64,000 nt of DNA from Bacteroides zoogleoformans (GTDB lineage: Bacteria > Bacteroidota > Bacteroidia > Bacteroidales > Bacteroidaceae). The notes under the pieces were generated by a model. It was not told where the DNA came from, ran no database searches, and saw only the letters and a list, made by a program, of their open reading frames with translations. The position numbers and the translations under genes are program-made. Positions 6,174 through 15,649 of the stretch are shown in pieces; positions within the stretch are counted from its first letter, which is position 1, and every line of letters starts with the position of its first letter. The stretch spans positions 2,583,001 through 2,647,000 of the forward strand of contig NZ_CP027231.1 of the NCBI RefSeq assembly GCF_002998435.1, in the 5' to 3' direction.

Positions 6174-7949
6174 ATGAAGTCATTTTCATTGCGCAATGTA
6201 GCGTTAGGGCTCTTGTTAATTAGTATTGTAACCATCATCCCGTTTTTAGGACTGTCAGAGTACCACACGAAGGGTGAACCTCGCGAGGCGATTGTTTCTC
6301 TTTCCATGCTGGAAAGCGGAAATTGGATATCACCCCGAAACAATGGTGGTGAACTGGCTTATAAACCTCCTTTCTTTCATTGGTCGGTGGCCGCCCTCTC
6401 TCTACTGAATGGAGGCGAAGTTACCGAAATGACCTCTCGTATGCCCTCTGCCATTGCACTGATAGCCATGGCCTTCTTCGGTTTTTTGTTTTTTGCCAAA
6501 AGAACAGGCATGGGAGTAGCATTATTGGCTGCTTTTATTTCTTTGACAAACTTCGAACTTCATAGGGCGGGGATGAACTGTCGGGTGGATATGGTTCTTA
6601 CAGCATTGACTGTTGGGGCCTTATATGCGTTCTACCGATGGTATGAGAAAGGAATGCATGGAATTCCTTGGCTGGCTGTCTTGTTGATGAGCTTGGGCAC
6701 GCTGACCAAGGGACCGGTAGGCAGCTTGATTCCCTGTTTGGTCATGGGTGTGTTCTTGTTGCTTCGTAATGTTTCTTTTTTACGTGCTTTCTTATGGATG
6801 TTGGCTTGTGGAACCTGCTCTCTCTTATTGCCTTTAGGCTGGTATGTAGCCGCTTACCAACAAGGTGGAGAAGAGTTTCTGGCATTGGTGATGGAAGAAA
6901 ACTTCGGGCGCATGACTAATACGATGAGTTATGAATCGTGTGTTAATCCTTGGTACTATAATTTTATCACCCTTGTGGCGGGTTATGTGCCCTGGACACT
7001 GTTGCTCTTATTTTCACTTTTCACGTTGTCGTGGCGTAAATGCCGTGTGCCGCTGAAACCTCTTCGGTGGTGGAAGTGGACGGTGGAGAAAATACGACAG
7101 ATGGAACCGGTAGATTTGTTTGCCGCCACTTCTATTATCATCATATTCCTGTTCTATTGCTTCCCTCAGAGTAAGCGCAGTGTATATCTGATGCCTATCT
7201 ATCCGTTCATCGCTTATTTTATTGCCCGTTATATATTCTTGTTGGCAGAGAAGAAAAAGTGGGTGATCAAGGCTTACGGGGGAACATTGGCTGTAGTCGC
7301 CCTTTTGTTGTTCGTTTGTTTCTTGGTCATTAAGCTGGGACTGATTCCCGATACCATATTTCATGGCAGGCATGCGGACAAGAACATTCAGATGCTTCAT
7401 GCTTTGCAAGCCGTTGGCGGACTGTCCTGGCTATTGATTGCCATTCCTGCATTGTTGGCTGTTGCTTGGTGGATATATTGCAGACACTCTGTAGAAAATA
7501 AAATGTTGGTTCTCTTGGTGACATTACTTATGGGCATCTATCTTTCTTTGGATGGAGCTTATCAGCCTGCCGTGCTCAATGTGAAATCCGTTAAAGGCAT
7601 TGCGGCCGAAATAAATCAAGTGGCACCCAAGGAAGAGGGAGTCCTGTATGAATTTATTTCCGAAGGAGTTTTTGCGGTAGGCGATCCTCTACATTTTTTT
7701 GAAGTGAATTTCTATCTTCATAATCGCATCGGCAACTTCTATAAGGAACGCCCTGCAGATGGCTTTCTACTGATAAGGGTGGACGATGTGGAGAAATTCT
7801 TCCCGCAATTTGAAGAAGAAGGATATCGTTTTGAAAAACTATATCAGTCTTCTAAAAAAGTAGTCGGCCAGATTGCGGAGGTCTACCGGTTTACGAAGGA
7901 ATCTGCTTCTTTCCCTTCTTCCGATAGGTATATACGAAATGAAGAATAA
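6174..7949 (+). CDS. ArnT-like lipid-linked sugar glycosyltransferase (PMT/GT83 family)
   Basis: The protein has 591 residues, with about 11-12 membrane helices and a soluble periplasmic C-terminal domain from ~residue 460. The first periplasmic loop holds KGEPREA, matching the acidic catalytic motif (D/E-E-R) of PMT/ArnT enzymes, and YKPPFFHW follows, as in the family. Such enzymes take a sugar from undecaprenyl phosphate and put it on lipid A or another envelope acceptor on the periplasmic side. Its 3' end overlaps the convergent gtrA-like gene by 59 bp. Together with the next three genes it makes an Arn-like set; the sugar and acceptor are not shown by the sequence. Confidence 0.85.
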   Translation: MKSFSLRNVALGLLLISIVTIIPFLGLSEYHTKGEPREAIVSLSMLESGNWISPRNNGGELAYKPPFFHWSVAALSLLNGGEVTEMTSRMPSAIALIAMAFFGFLFFAKRTGMGVALLAAFISLTNFELHRAGMNCRVDMVLTALTVGALYAFYRWYEKGMHGIPWLAVLLMSLGTLTKGPVGSLIPCLVMGVFLLLRNVSFLRAFLWMLACGTCSLLLPLGWYVAAYQQGGEEFLALVMEENFGRMTNTMSYESCVNPWYYNFITLVAGYVPWTLLLLFSLFTLSWRKCRVPLKPLRWWKWTVEKIRQMEPVDLFAATSIIIIFLFYCFPQSKRSVYLMPIYPFIAYFIARYIFLLAEKKKWVIKAYGGTLAVVALLLFVCFLVIKLGLIPDTIFHGRHADKNIQMLHALQAVGGLSWLLIAIPALLAVAWWIYCRHSVENKMLVLLVTLLMGIYLSLDGAYQPAVLNVKSVKGIAAEINQVAPKEEGVLYEFISEGVFAVGDPLHFFEVNFYLHNRIGNFYKERPADGFLLIRVDDVEKFFPQFEEEGYRFEKLYQSSKKVVGQIAEVYRFTKESASFPSSDRYIRNEE

Positions 7950-8325
7950 GGAAATTGATAGGTACTACGATTATCATTACCAATATGGGGGCAAGCAGTT
8001 TTCCTGCCCCTATCCAGAGAAAGAGATTCAACAGACCGATTTCTAATAAATAGTTGACGATGTGGCTGAAGCTGAAGCCGGCAGCATTGGCCGATGAAGG
8101 ATGAGAGCGGAATGTAAAGAATGTGGTGAGGAAATAGTTGCATATAAAGCCCACGATATATCCTCCGGTAAAGGCGAAGTTTGGATTGACAATTTTCAAA
8201 AGCAGACAATACACCCCGTAATGGATGGCCGATGAGATTGTGCCTACAATGCCAAACCGAATAACTTGCCAGAATTTCTCTTGCCATTCTGGGTGACTGT
8301 TACGGAATGCCTTGAGCTTATTCAT
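7891..8325 (-). CDS. GtrA-family membrane protein (candidate lipid-linked sugar flippase)
   Basis: From the ATG at 8325 the protein has 144 residues and four membrane helices, with RFGIVGTISSAIHYGVYCLL and GFICNYFLTTFFTF, the GtrA signature. This start is preferred over 8355 because it overlaps the upstream transferase by exactly 8 bp, the same overlap seen between that transferase and the deacetylase. GtrA proteins are thought to flip undecaprenyl-phosphate sugars to the periplasm, the job of ArnE/F in the Arn pathway. The 3' end overlaps the ArnT-like gene on the other strand. Confidence 0.85.
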   Translation of the reverse strand: MNKLKAFRNSHPEWQEKFWQVIRFGIVGTISSAIHYGVYCLLLKIVNPNFAFTGGYIVGFICNYFLTTFFTFRSHPSSANAAGFSFSHIVNYLLEIGLLNLFLWIGAGKLLAPILVMIIVVPINFLILHFVYTYRKKGKKQIPS

Positions 8326-9277
8326 CCTTTTTATCTTCATGCAGCACCTCTTCAATGTTGTAGAGCGGGCGTTGTTTCACTTCTTTGTAAATTTTGCCGA
8401 TATATATGCCTATGCTGCCGATGGAGATCAGTACAGCTCCTCCCACGAACCAGATGGATAGCATGAGCGAAGCCCATCCGTGTTCGGCGGTTCCGGACAT
8501 CAGGGAGTAGAGTACATAGATACCTATAAGGATACTGATAAAGATGAATATCCCTCCTGAATATACAATGCAATAAATGGGTTTCACGGAGAATGAGGTA
8601 ATGCCGTCTAGCGCCAGGCTCAACATCTTGCTTAAGGTATATTTGGAGACACCGGCAGTGCGTTCTTTGATTACGTCGTCTACAGTAGTCGATGGAAGTC
8701 CCAGCAAAGGAATTATGCCCCGTAAATATAAGTTCCTTTCCTGATAACCGGCCAGCAGATTGAGGGCGCGCTTGCTTAATAGACGGAAGTCGGCATGATT
8801 ATAATAACTTTCCACACCCATTTTCTTTTGGAGCTTATAGAAAGCCATAGCCGAAAACCGTTTCAGCATAGGGTCGGCATTCCGTTGCACTTTTATGCCG
8901 TATACAATGTCAAAACCCTCGGCATGTAAGTCTATCATACGTTCTATGGCATTAAGGTCGTCTTGCAAATCGACGTCCATTGTAATTACTGCGTCGCTCC
9001 ATGCTTTAGCAGACATCATTCCGGCCATGATGGCGTTCTGATGCCCTACATTGCGCGCAAGATTTACCCCTTTGATATAAGGGTTTGTTCTGTACAGTTC
9101 GCGGATAATTGGCCAAGTGCGGTCTTGGCTACCGTCATTTACCAAAAGAACGAAACTGTCCGGGGTTATTTTTTGTTTTGCAATCAAGTCATTCAATAAA
9201 TCAGTCAGTAATCGGGCTGACTGATGAAGTACTGCCTCTTCGTTGTAACAAGGGCAGACAATGGCCAGTCTAATCAT
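8318..9277 (-). CDS. GT2 glycosyltransferase, GtrB/ArnC/DPM1-like (undecaprenyl-phosphate sugar synthase)
   Basis: The protein has 319 residues. A GT-A domain opens with IVCPCYNEEAVL, has the nucleotide-binding VNDGSQDRT and the metal-binding MDVDLQDD, and is followed by two C-terminal membrane helices (~232-258 and 270-297), the standard layout of GtrB/ArnC enzymes that load a sugar from a nucleotide donor onto undecaprenyl phosphate at the cytosolic face. It is translationally coupled to both neighbours by 8-bp overlaps. It is the step that would supply donor to the ArnT-like enzyme after GtrA-mediated flipping. Confidence 0.9.
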   Translation of the reverse strand: MIRLAIVCPCYNEEAVLHQSARLLTDLLNDLIAKQKITPDSFVLLVNDGSQDRTWPIIRELYRTNPYIKGVNLARNVGHQNAIMAGMMSAKAWSDAVITMDVDLQDDLNAIERMIDLHAEGFDIVYGIKVQRNADPMLKRFSAMAFYKLQKKMGVESYYNHADFRLLSKRALNLLAGYQERNLYLRGIIPLLGLPSTTVDDVIKERTAGVSKYTLSKMLSLALDGITSFSVKPIYCIVYSGGIFIFISILIGIYVLYSLMSGTAEHGWASLMLSIWFVGGAVLISIGSIGIYIGKIYKEVKQRPLYNIEEVLHEDKKDE

Positions 9278-10073
9278 TCTTGTTTGTTTTAAGTTCTGCT
9301 ATTTTGATGGCGGCAAATTCGTTATAAGTCACGAACGGATAACCTTTGCTCTTTAAGTTGCGGATAAGGAAATCGAGCCGTCTTTCCATTTCTTCACCCG
9401 AACGGTTCTTTATGATAAAGGGCATTTTAAGCTCGGGATGTTCGTTCAAGGGAAAGAATTCCCAAGGGTGGAAATAGGTGACGAAATAACCGTCGTGACG
9501 AAGTACCCTATGTGTCATCCATAAATAGAGATTCATTGGCAGATTGTGGCATGAAAGCCAAAATAATGGAAATCGCAGCAAGGGTGTCACCGAAGCAGGG
9601 ATTTGCAATACGTTATTTTTCATGAAGCAGGTACGCGGTTCGGTAAGGTGCATGTAGCGTCCGGGAATGAATGCCGGGTTTAAAGATGAATTATAGATGT
9701 AACCGCTTTTCTCGATTTCTTCATCGGATACGGGAAACATACGGGGCTGCCGGTATCCGCTGACGGTGATGGAGAAAAGCTTTTCAAGAGTTGCTTTGGA
9801 AATATGTACGTCCGATTCTTGTGGACGCCAATGATCACACCCATGTGCTGCAACTTCATGCCCTTCATTGATGATGCGTTGCATCACTCGTGGGGCATTC
9901 TCTGCGAAGTTCGTGGTGCAAAAGAATGTCGCTTTTACGCCGTTATTCTGCAAAATATCAAGAATTTTGCATGTTCCGGTCACTGAAATTCTCATGGCTT
10001 CTTCCAAGGGGATATTTACTCCATGTTCGCGGGGAACGTCAAATTCTTCTGTATCAAAACTTAATAGAATCAT
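9270..10073 (-). CDS. Polysaccharide deacetylase (NodB/CE4-like, ArnD/NaxD-type role possible)
   Basis: The protein has 267 residues. Motif 1 is SFDTEEFD (first metal-binding Asp pair region), motif 2 is HEVAAHGCDHW (HxxxH), and GYRQPRMFPV is the motif 3 equivalent; TYFHPWEF supplies a later His. No signal peptide is present, so it acts in the cytosol or at the inner leaflet. Its place as first gene of a unit with a GtrB-like transferase and GtrA suggests it removes an acyl group from the undecaprenyl-linked sugar, as ArnD (deformylation) or Francisella NaxD (deacetylation) do. That role is inferred from context. Confidence 0.87.
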   Translation of the reverse strand: MILLSFDTEEFDVPREHGVNIPLEEAMRISVTGTCKILDILQNNGVKATFFCTTNFAENAPRVMQRIINEGHEVAAHGCDHWRPQESDVHISKATLEKLFSITVSGYRQPRMFPVSDEEIEKSGYIYNSSLNPAFIPGRYMHLTEPRTCFMKNNVLQIPASVTPLLRFPLFWLSCHNLPMNLYLWMTHRVLRHDGYFVTYFHPWEFFPLNEHPELKMPFIIKNRSGEEMERRLDFLIRNLKSKGYPFVTYNEFAAIKIAELKTNKND

Positions 10074-10125
10074 ACTTTTGTAATGTTATATGTGGCAAAG
10101 TTAGCCATTGTTGCAGAATAATTCG

Positions 10126-10133
10126 TATTTTTG
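10126..10133 (+). promoter_or_regulatory. Candidate -7 box for the HD-domain gene
   Basis: TATTTTTG matches the TAnnTTTG consensus. A TSS near 10140 would give a leader of about 50 nt in which a 16-codon frame (10150-10200) overlaps the HD start codon out of frame. Confidence 0.4.
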
Positions 10134-10190
10134 CCGTCAAAAATAGCATGAATAAAGAACTATTTATGCAAACTATAACGCAAAAGCATT

Positions 10191-10727
10191 ATGTCTCCTG
10201 AGTCGTTGATTGACAAATATTATCCTGAAGAGAGTCCCCTGAAGCATATATTGCTGATTCATAGCCGTGCCGTTGCCCATAAAGCATTGCAGATTGCCGA
10301 ATGCCATCCGGAATTTTCTTTGGACAAGGCATTTATATACGAGGCAGCTATGCTGCATGATATCGGTATTTTCCTTACAGATGCTGCCGGCATTCATTGT
10401 TCGGGCGATAAGCCATATATTTGTCATGGTTATTTAGGTGCCGATTTGCTGCGTAGTGAAGGCTATCCCCGGCATGCGCTGGTGTGTGAAAGGCATACCG
10501 GAGCGGGACTTTCGTTGGCGGAAATCATTTCTCAAAACCTGCCGGTACCGCATCGCGAAATGGTTCCCGTCAGCTTGGAAGAGCAGGTTATCTGTTTTGC
10601 CGATAAGTTTTATTCAAAAACTCATTTGGAGAAAGAAAAGAGCATAGATAAAGCCCGGAAAAGTTTGGAACGTTACGGCGAAGAGGGGTTAAGGCGCTTT
10701 GACCATTGGTGCGAAGAGTTCTTGTAG
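10191..10727 (+). CDS. HD-domain metal-dependent phosphohydrolase
   Basis: The protein has 178 residues. H24 in LIHSRAV, the HD pair in AAMLHDIGIF and a later H in CHGYLGADLL and ERHTGAG fit an HD/HDIG fold with a two-metal site. Similar stand-alone proteins hydrolyse phosphoesters or nucleotides, but the substrate here is unknown. The ATG at 10191 sits where similarity to the fold begins. It runs in the same direction as the LptD-like gene, 80 bp upstream, though that gene appears to have its own promoter. Confidence 0.8.
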   Translation: MSPESLIDKYYPEESPLKHILLIHSRAVAHKALQIAECHPEFSLDKAFIYEAAMLHDIGIFLTDAAGIHCSGDKPYICHGYLGADLLRSEGYPRHALVCERHTGAGLSLAEIISQNLPVPHREMVPVSLEEQVICFADKFYSKTHLEKEKSIDKARKSLERYGEEGLRRFDHWCEEFL

Positions 10728-10772
10728 CAATCTAAATTTCTTTAAAAAGGGAGATTATACGTATAAAATACG

Positions 10773-10780
10773 TACTTTTG
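10773..10780 (+). promoter_or_regulatory. Candidate -7 box for the lptD-like gene
   Basis: TACTTTTG is a full match to TAnnTTTG, 28 bp before the start codon. It overlaps the right half of a small palindrome (TACGTATAAAATACGTA, 10759-10775). Confidence 0.45.
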
Positions 10781-10807
10781 CCATCCTAAGCGTAAAACTA
10801 TTAGTTA

Positions 10808-13516
10808 ATGACGCCATTGAAAGCAAATTCATCTATAGCATTTATATTATTGTTTATTTTGCTTCTTCTTTCTGATGGGGCTCTTTCCCAACGTCGTAGA
10901 GAGAGAGTGGCGTCTCCGGGTAAACAGCGGACAGACTCTTTGCATACCGGTGATTCTTTGCAAAGGGATACAGTGGCGGCTCCTCCTCCCAATAAGACCG
11001 AATTGGATGCTCCGGTGACTTATGAAGCCAACGATTCCATCGTTTTTACTCAAAGAGGTTTTGCTCATCTTTACGGGCAGGGCAAGGTGACTTATCCGGG
11101 GGCGGATTTGGCTGCCGATGTTATTTCCATGGACATGGATAATAGTACGGTTTTCGCACGTGGAGTGGTCGATTCTTTAGGCGCGGCAAAAGGACGTCCG
11201 GTCTTTAAAGATGGAGACACTTCTTACGAAACAGATACCATCCGCTATAATTTTAAGAGCAAGAGGGGGATTATCAGTAACGTGGTCAGCCAGCAAGGAG
11301 AAGGATACGTGACCGGTAATAATGCGAAGAAGGGGCATAATGACGAACTTTATATGAAAAACGGACGTTATACCACTTGCGACCATCATGATCACCCTCA
11401 CTTTTACATGCAGATGACTTATGCTAAGGTGCGGCCTAAGAAAAACGTAGTGACAGGACCGGCTTATTTGGTTGTGGAAGATGTTCCGCTTCCTATTGCC
11501 GTGCCATTCTTCTTTTTCCCGTTCTCCAGCAGTTATCAGTCCGGCTTTCTGATGCCTACTTACATGGATGACTCCAACCGTGGTTTCGGTTTGACGGATG
11601 GAGGTTATTATTTTGCCATCAATGAACAGATGGATCTGAAAATGAGGGCAGATATTTTTACAAAAGGCTCGTGGGCATTGAATGCGGAATCAAACTACGT
11701 GAAACGTTATAGATATTCCGGGTTGTTTCAGGCAAGTTATCAGGTTACCAAGACCGGTGATAAAGGATTACGTGACTATTCGGTAGCCAAAGACTTTAAG
11801 GTGGTATGGTCTCATCGTCAAGACCCCAAAGCCAGTCCTAACTCAAATTTCTCGGCCAGTGTGAATTTTGCCACGAGCAGTTACGAGAAGACCAATATCG
11901 GTAATCTTTATAATGTGCAGGCAATGTCTCAGAATACGAAGACTTCAAGCGTCAGCTATTCGCGAAACTTTCCGGAACAGAAACTAAATATTTCTGCTTC
12001 GGGAAATATTGCCCAAAACATGAGAGATTCTTCTATTGCCGTGACTTTGCCCGATCTCAATATTTCACTCAGCACCATTTTCCCTTTCAAGCGGAAGCGT
12101 GCAGTGGGTGCTGAAAGGTGGTATGAGAAGATCTCAATACGCTATACCGGTAGAATGAAGAACAGCATTAGGACAAAGGATGACCGTTTGTTTAAATCAA
12201 ATCTGGTGAGGGATTGGGAAAACGGCATGCAGCATGATATTCCCATCAGTGCAACGTTCACCTTGTTCAAATACTTCAACTTGACTCCCACGTTTAATTA
12301 TACGGAACGTTGGTATACGAGAAAGGTTAAGCAGGATTGGGATGTCTCCGGCCAAAAAGTGGTGAACGATACTATATATGGTTTCCACCGTGTATATAAT
12401 TATAATACCAGCTTAGGCATCAATACCAAGATTTATGGCATGTACAAACCGTTGTTCTTTCCTAAAAAAGAGATACAAATCCGTCATGTCATTACTCCTT
12501 CGGTGAGCATCAGTGCGGCGCCTGACTTCACGACATCCCGCTATGGCTATTATGACAGTTATATTCAGGAAGGAAGAAACGGAGAACGTAAAGAAGTGCG
12601 CTATTCTTATTATTCAGGACAACCATTCGGCGTGCCTAGCGGAGGAAAGCAGGGGAGTGTCAATTTCAGTATTTCCAATAATTTGGAGATGAAATTCAAA
12701 GACAAAAACGATTCTATCAGTAAAGTGAGTCTGATAGATGAATTAGGTGCCGGCATCAGTTATAACATGGCTGCGGAGACAAGACCTTGGAGCGATTTGA
12801 ATGTGAACCTTCGTATGAAGTTGGGCAACTATACTTTCAGCATGGCTTCCACTTTTGCCACTTATGCCTATGAGTTTAATGAAAAAGGCGATGTGGTGGT
12901 GGGTGACCGTACGGAGTGGTCGTATGGGCGTTTCGGGCGTTGGTCCGGTTATGGCACCTCTTTTAGCTATACGCTGAATAATGAGACTTTTAAGAAGCTT
13001 TTCGGCAAAAAGGGTGAGAGTGAAAAGAAAGGAAAGTCCGAGGATAATGGAGATGAAGGGGCTGACGCTGAAGATTCCGGCATTGGCAGCATACCGAAGA
13101 AGACGAAAGAGGCAACTGCCGATGCCGATGGTTATCAGGCTTTCAAAATGCCATGGTCGATATCTTTGAGCACGGGCTTTAATATTACCGAAGATAGAGA
13201 AAGCCCTATCAATCGAAGGAATATGCGCTATCCATATAAAATCAACTTGAATGCGCTTAATATTAATGGTAATATTAAGTTGAGCAATAAGTGGGCGGTG
13301 AACTTTAACTCAGGTTATGATTTCAATGCAAAGTTGATAACAAATACGGTCTTTAATATAACGCGTGACTTGCACTGCTTTACGATGACTGCCAGCCTCG
13401 CTCCTTTTGGAATGTACAGATATTATAATTTCACCATTCGTGCTACCGCGCAGATTCTGCAAGACTTGAAATGGGAACAAAGAAGTCAGACGCAGACAAA
13501 TGTTTCGTGGTATTAG
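10808..13516 (+). CDS. lptD: LptD-like LPS assembly outer-membrane protein
   Basis: The protein has 902 residues. A signal peptide (residues 1-27, cleavage near LSQ) is followed by an OstA/LptD N-terminal beta-jellyroll domain (about 70-230, repeats such as GQGKVTYPGADLAADVI) and a C-terminal barrel of alternating aromatic strands ending in a terminal aromatic (SWY), expected for BAM-inserted proteins. LptD with LptE places LPS in the outer leaflet. It is divergent from proteobacterial LptD, so the label rests on the domain order. An acidic, Lys-rich insert (about residues 735-770) probably forms a loop. The gene stands alone between the HD gene and the convergent ung. Confidence 0.82.
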   Translation: MTPLKANSSIAFILLFILLLLSDGALSQRRRERVASPGKQRTDSLHTGDSLQRDTVAAPPPNKTELDAPVTYEANDSIVFTQRGFAHLYGQGKVTYPGADLAADVISMDMDNSTVFARGVVDSLGAAKGRPVFKDGDTSYETDTIRYNFKSKRGIISNVVSQQGEGYVTGNNAKKGHNDELYMKNGRYTTCDHHDHPHFYMQMTYAKVRPKKNVVTGPAYLVVEDVPLPIAVPFFFFPFSSSYQSGFLMPTYMDDSNRGFGLTDGGYYFAINEQMDLKMRADIFTKGSWALNAESNYVKRYRYSGLFQASYQVTKTGDKGLRDYSVAKDFKVVWSHRQDPKASPNSNFSASVNFATSSYEKTNIGNLYNVQAMSQNTKTSSVSYSRNFPEQKLNISASGNIAQNMRDSSIAVTLPDLNISLSTIFPFKRKRAVGAERWYEKISIRYTGRMKNSIRTKDDRLFKSNLVRDWENGMQHDIPISATFTLFKYFNLTPTFNYTERWYTRKVKQDWDVSGQKVVNDTIYGFHRVYNYNTSLGINTKIYGMYKPLFFPKKEIQIRHVITPSVSISAAPDFTTSRYGYYDSYIQEGRNGERKEVRYSYYSGQPFGVPSGGKQGSVNFSISNNLEMKFKDKNDSISKVSLIDELGAGISYNMAAETRPWSDLNVNLRMKLGNYTFSMASTFATYAYEFNEKGDVVVGDRTEWSYGRFGRWSGYGTSFSYTLNNETFKKLFGKKGESEKKGKSEDNGDEGADAEDSGIGSIPKKTKEATADADGYQAFKMPWSISLSTGFNITEDRESPINRRNMRYPYKINLNALNINGNIKLSNKWAVNFNSGYDFNAKLITNTVFNITRDLHCFTMTASLAPFGMYRYYNFTIRATAQILQDLKWEQRSQTQTNVSWY

Positions 13517-13555
13517 GATGGATTACTCCAGCCGGGATAAAGTCCTATCACTTCG

Positions 13556-14218
13556 TTACCAAAATATTTCTTTTTCTCCGTGTTCTTTTAGATATTCATT
13601 TGTCTTGCTGAAGTGCTTGCTTCCAAAGAATCCGTTATAGGCAGAGAGAGGAGAAGGATGTGCGGAGGTCAATACCAAATGCTTGCTTCGGTCAATGAAT
13701 GCTCCTTTACGTTGGGCATAAGCTCCCCAAAGAATGAACACAAGATGCTCTTTTTCTTCTGCAAGAACCCGTATAGCGGCATCCGTGAAAGTTTCCCAGC
13801 CGCGATTCTGATGAGAGCCGGCCTGATGGGCACGGACGGTAAGGGTGGCGTTCAGAAGCAATACGCCTTGTTCTGCCCAGCGTGTCAGGTTGCCGGTGGC
13901 GGGAGTGTCGGTGCCGATGTCATCCTTTATCTCTTTAAAAATATTGATCAAAGACGGCGGAAAGCGGACACCGTCATTTACGGAGAAGCAAAGACCGTGC
14001 GCTTGTCCCGGACCGTGGTAGGGGTCTTGACCAATGATCACCACTTTTACTTTGTCGAAAGGACATAGGTTGAATGCATTGAATATCAATTTTCCCGGCG
14101 GATATATGGTACACACTCCGTATTCGTTGCGTACGAAATCTGTCAGGTGTTTGAAGTAGTCTTTTTCGAATTCAGGTTGTAAGCGGACTTTCCAGCTATC
14201 TTCTATTTGAACATTCAT
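13556..14218 (-). CDS. ung: Uracil-DNA glycosylase, family 1
   Basis: The protein has 220 residues, the usual length. The catalytic water-activating loop GQDPYHG, the uracil-binding LLLNATLTV region and the minor-groove loop HPSPLSAYNGFFGSKHF are all present, so the enzyme should remove uracil from DNA in base excision repair. It converges on lptD with 39 bp between stops. Confidence 0.97.
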   Translation of the reverse strand: MNVQIEDSWKVRLQPEFEKDYFKHLTDFVRNEYGVCTIYPPGKLIFNAFNLCPFDKVKVVIIGQDPYHGPGQAHGLCFSVNDGVRFPPSLINIFKEIKDDIGTDTPATGNLTRWAEQGVLLLNATLTVRAHQAGSHQNRGWETFTDAAIRVLAEEKEHLVFILWGAYAQRKGAFIDRSKHLVLTSAHPSPLSAYNGFFGSKHFSKTNEYLKEHGEKEIFW

Positions 14219-14376
14219 AGAGATCTTTTTTAATTAATGGATTCGAACTGCTAAGGTAAGAAATAAAAAGTAAAAGGATTGTTTTAATCCGAAAAAATGA
14301 GACAGTCTTTCTTCATGCTTCCTTTCCATGGTGATCTCCGACAGTTTTTTAAGATTGTGTTTTTCTTGAATTTCGG

Positions 14377-15420
14377 TTAAATCAAATGTATGTTATGTTC
14401 TTTGCATTCCTGACGCATATCTTCCGGCCAGATGCTGGCTTGTATTTCTCCGATGTGGGCTTTGCGAAGGTAGAACATGCACAGTCGTGATTGGCCTATG
14501 CCGCCACCGATGGAAAGCGGGAGTGTATTTTCCATTAGACGTTTGTGAAAGTAAAGCTCCAGACGATGCTCTTCATTCGTTTCTTTGAGTTGGCGCAGCA
14601 ACGTTTCTTTGTCTACGCGAATCCCCATGGACGAAAGTTCTATGCTGCGTTGTAGAATATTGTCCCATAGCAATAGGTCTCCATTCAGGCCGGGCAGGCC
14701 GTTCAAGCCGGGAGTGGTGTAGTCATCGTAGTCAGGGGCGCGTCCATCGTGTTTCTTCCCGTCACTGAGTTTACAGCCGATGCCAATAATAAATACAGCT
14801 CCAAATTTTTTGCAAATGGCATGTTCTCGATCTTTGGGCTCCAAGTGCGGATAAAGTTGTCGGAGCTCTTCCGCATGGATGAAGTGCAGTTTCTGGGGAC
14901 AAGGGAGACAGGGGTTGATTTGTGGGTATGTTTCATAAACCATATATTCCGTACGCACCATGGCGGCATAGATTCGGGTTACTATTTCTTTCAGAAACTC
15001 CACATTGCGATTTTCGGCGGTGATGACTCGTTCCCAGTCCCATTGATCCACATAAAGTGAATGGAGGTTACCCAACTCTTCATCGGCGCGAATGGCGTTC
15101 ATGTCTGTATAGATGCCATACCCGGGTTCGATATGGTATTCGGCAAGCGTAAGTCGCTTCCATTTGGCAAGAGAATGTACCACTTCTGCCTTGGCGTCTT
15201 TTAAATCTTTGATAGGGAAAGAAACTGCACGTTCCACACCGTTGAGGTCGTCGTTGATTCCCATACCTTTCAATACGAAGAGAGGGGCTGTTACACGACG
15301 GAGGCATAGCTCGGAAGAAAGGTTTAATTGGAAAAAATCTTTAATCTGTTTGATTCCTAATTCCGTTTGTCTCAGGTCTAATAAGGGTTTGTACCCTTTC
15401 GGTTTTATCAAATAACTCAT
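14377..15420 (-). CDS. asnA: Aspartate--ammonia ligase (asparagine synthetase A)
   Basis: The protein has 347 residues, close to the family's ~330. It has a class II aminoacyl-tRNA-synthetase-like fold, with RVTAPLF, LYVDQWDWE, LPGLNGDLL and the ATP-binding GGGIGQSRLCMFYLRK near the C-terminus. It makes asparagine from aspartate, ammonia and ATP (AMP-forming). It is a single gene, 157 bp upstream in genome order of the ung start on the same strand and so possibly transcribed into ung. Confidence 0.96.
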   Translation of the reverse strand: MSYLIKPKGYKPLLDLRQTELGIKQIKDFFQLNLSSELCLRRVTAPLFVLKGMGINDDLNGVERAVSFPIKDLKDAKAEVVHSLAKWKRLTLAEYHIEPGYGIYTDMNAIRADEELGNLHSLYVDQWDWERVITAENRNVEFLKEIVTRIYAAMVRTEYMVYETYPQINPCLPCPQKLHFIHAEELRQLYPHLEPKDREHAICKKFGAVFIIGIGCKLSDGKKHDGRAPDYDDYTTPGLNGLPGLNGDLLLWDNILQRSIELSSMGIRVDKETLLRQLKETNEEHRLELYFHKRLMENTLPLSIGGGIGQSRLCMFYLRKAHIGEIQASIWPEDMRQECKEHNIHLI

Positions 15421-15630
15421 AGATATGTTTCTTATTCTGTTAAATTGCGCATCAAATATAGGAATAATATCTATACTTGTTTGCTTTTGGGATTATAAAA
15501 TAGCATAATGTTTGGGTATATGTGTGTGTTGCTCTCAAAAGAATAATGCAATAGCACGAAATATAGATGGAAAAAGACGGTGTTGGTAGAAAAACCAACG
15601 GGAATATTAGGAATATGCCGGTATTTTTTC

Positions 15631-15638
15631 TACTTTTG
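15631..15638 (+). promoter_or_regulatory. -7 box of the tRNA-Arg gene
   Basis: TACTTTTG fits TAnnTTTG and ends 11 bp before the first base of the tRNA, the spacing expected for a -7 element. No TTTG is seen at -33. Confidence 0.5.
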
Positions 15639-15649
15639 CGTCCGCATTC

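Noticed and set aside
5924..6343. A 139-codon minus-strand frame before the ArnT-like gene
   Set aside because: Its C-terminal half reads through the dispersed repeat (SVSTPY, STPYILR units) and the rest is antisense to the ArnT-like gene.
10150..10200. A 16-codon frame overlapping the start of the HD-domain gene
   Set aside because: It could be a coupled leader peptide, but length and composition are compatible with chance.
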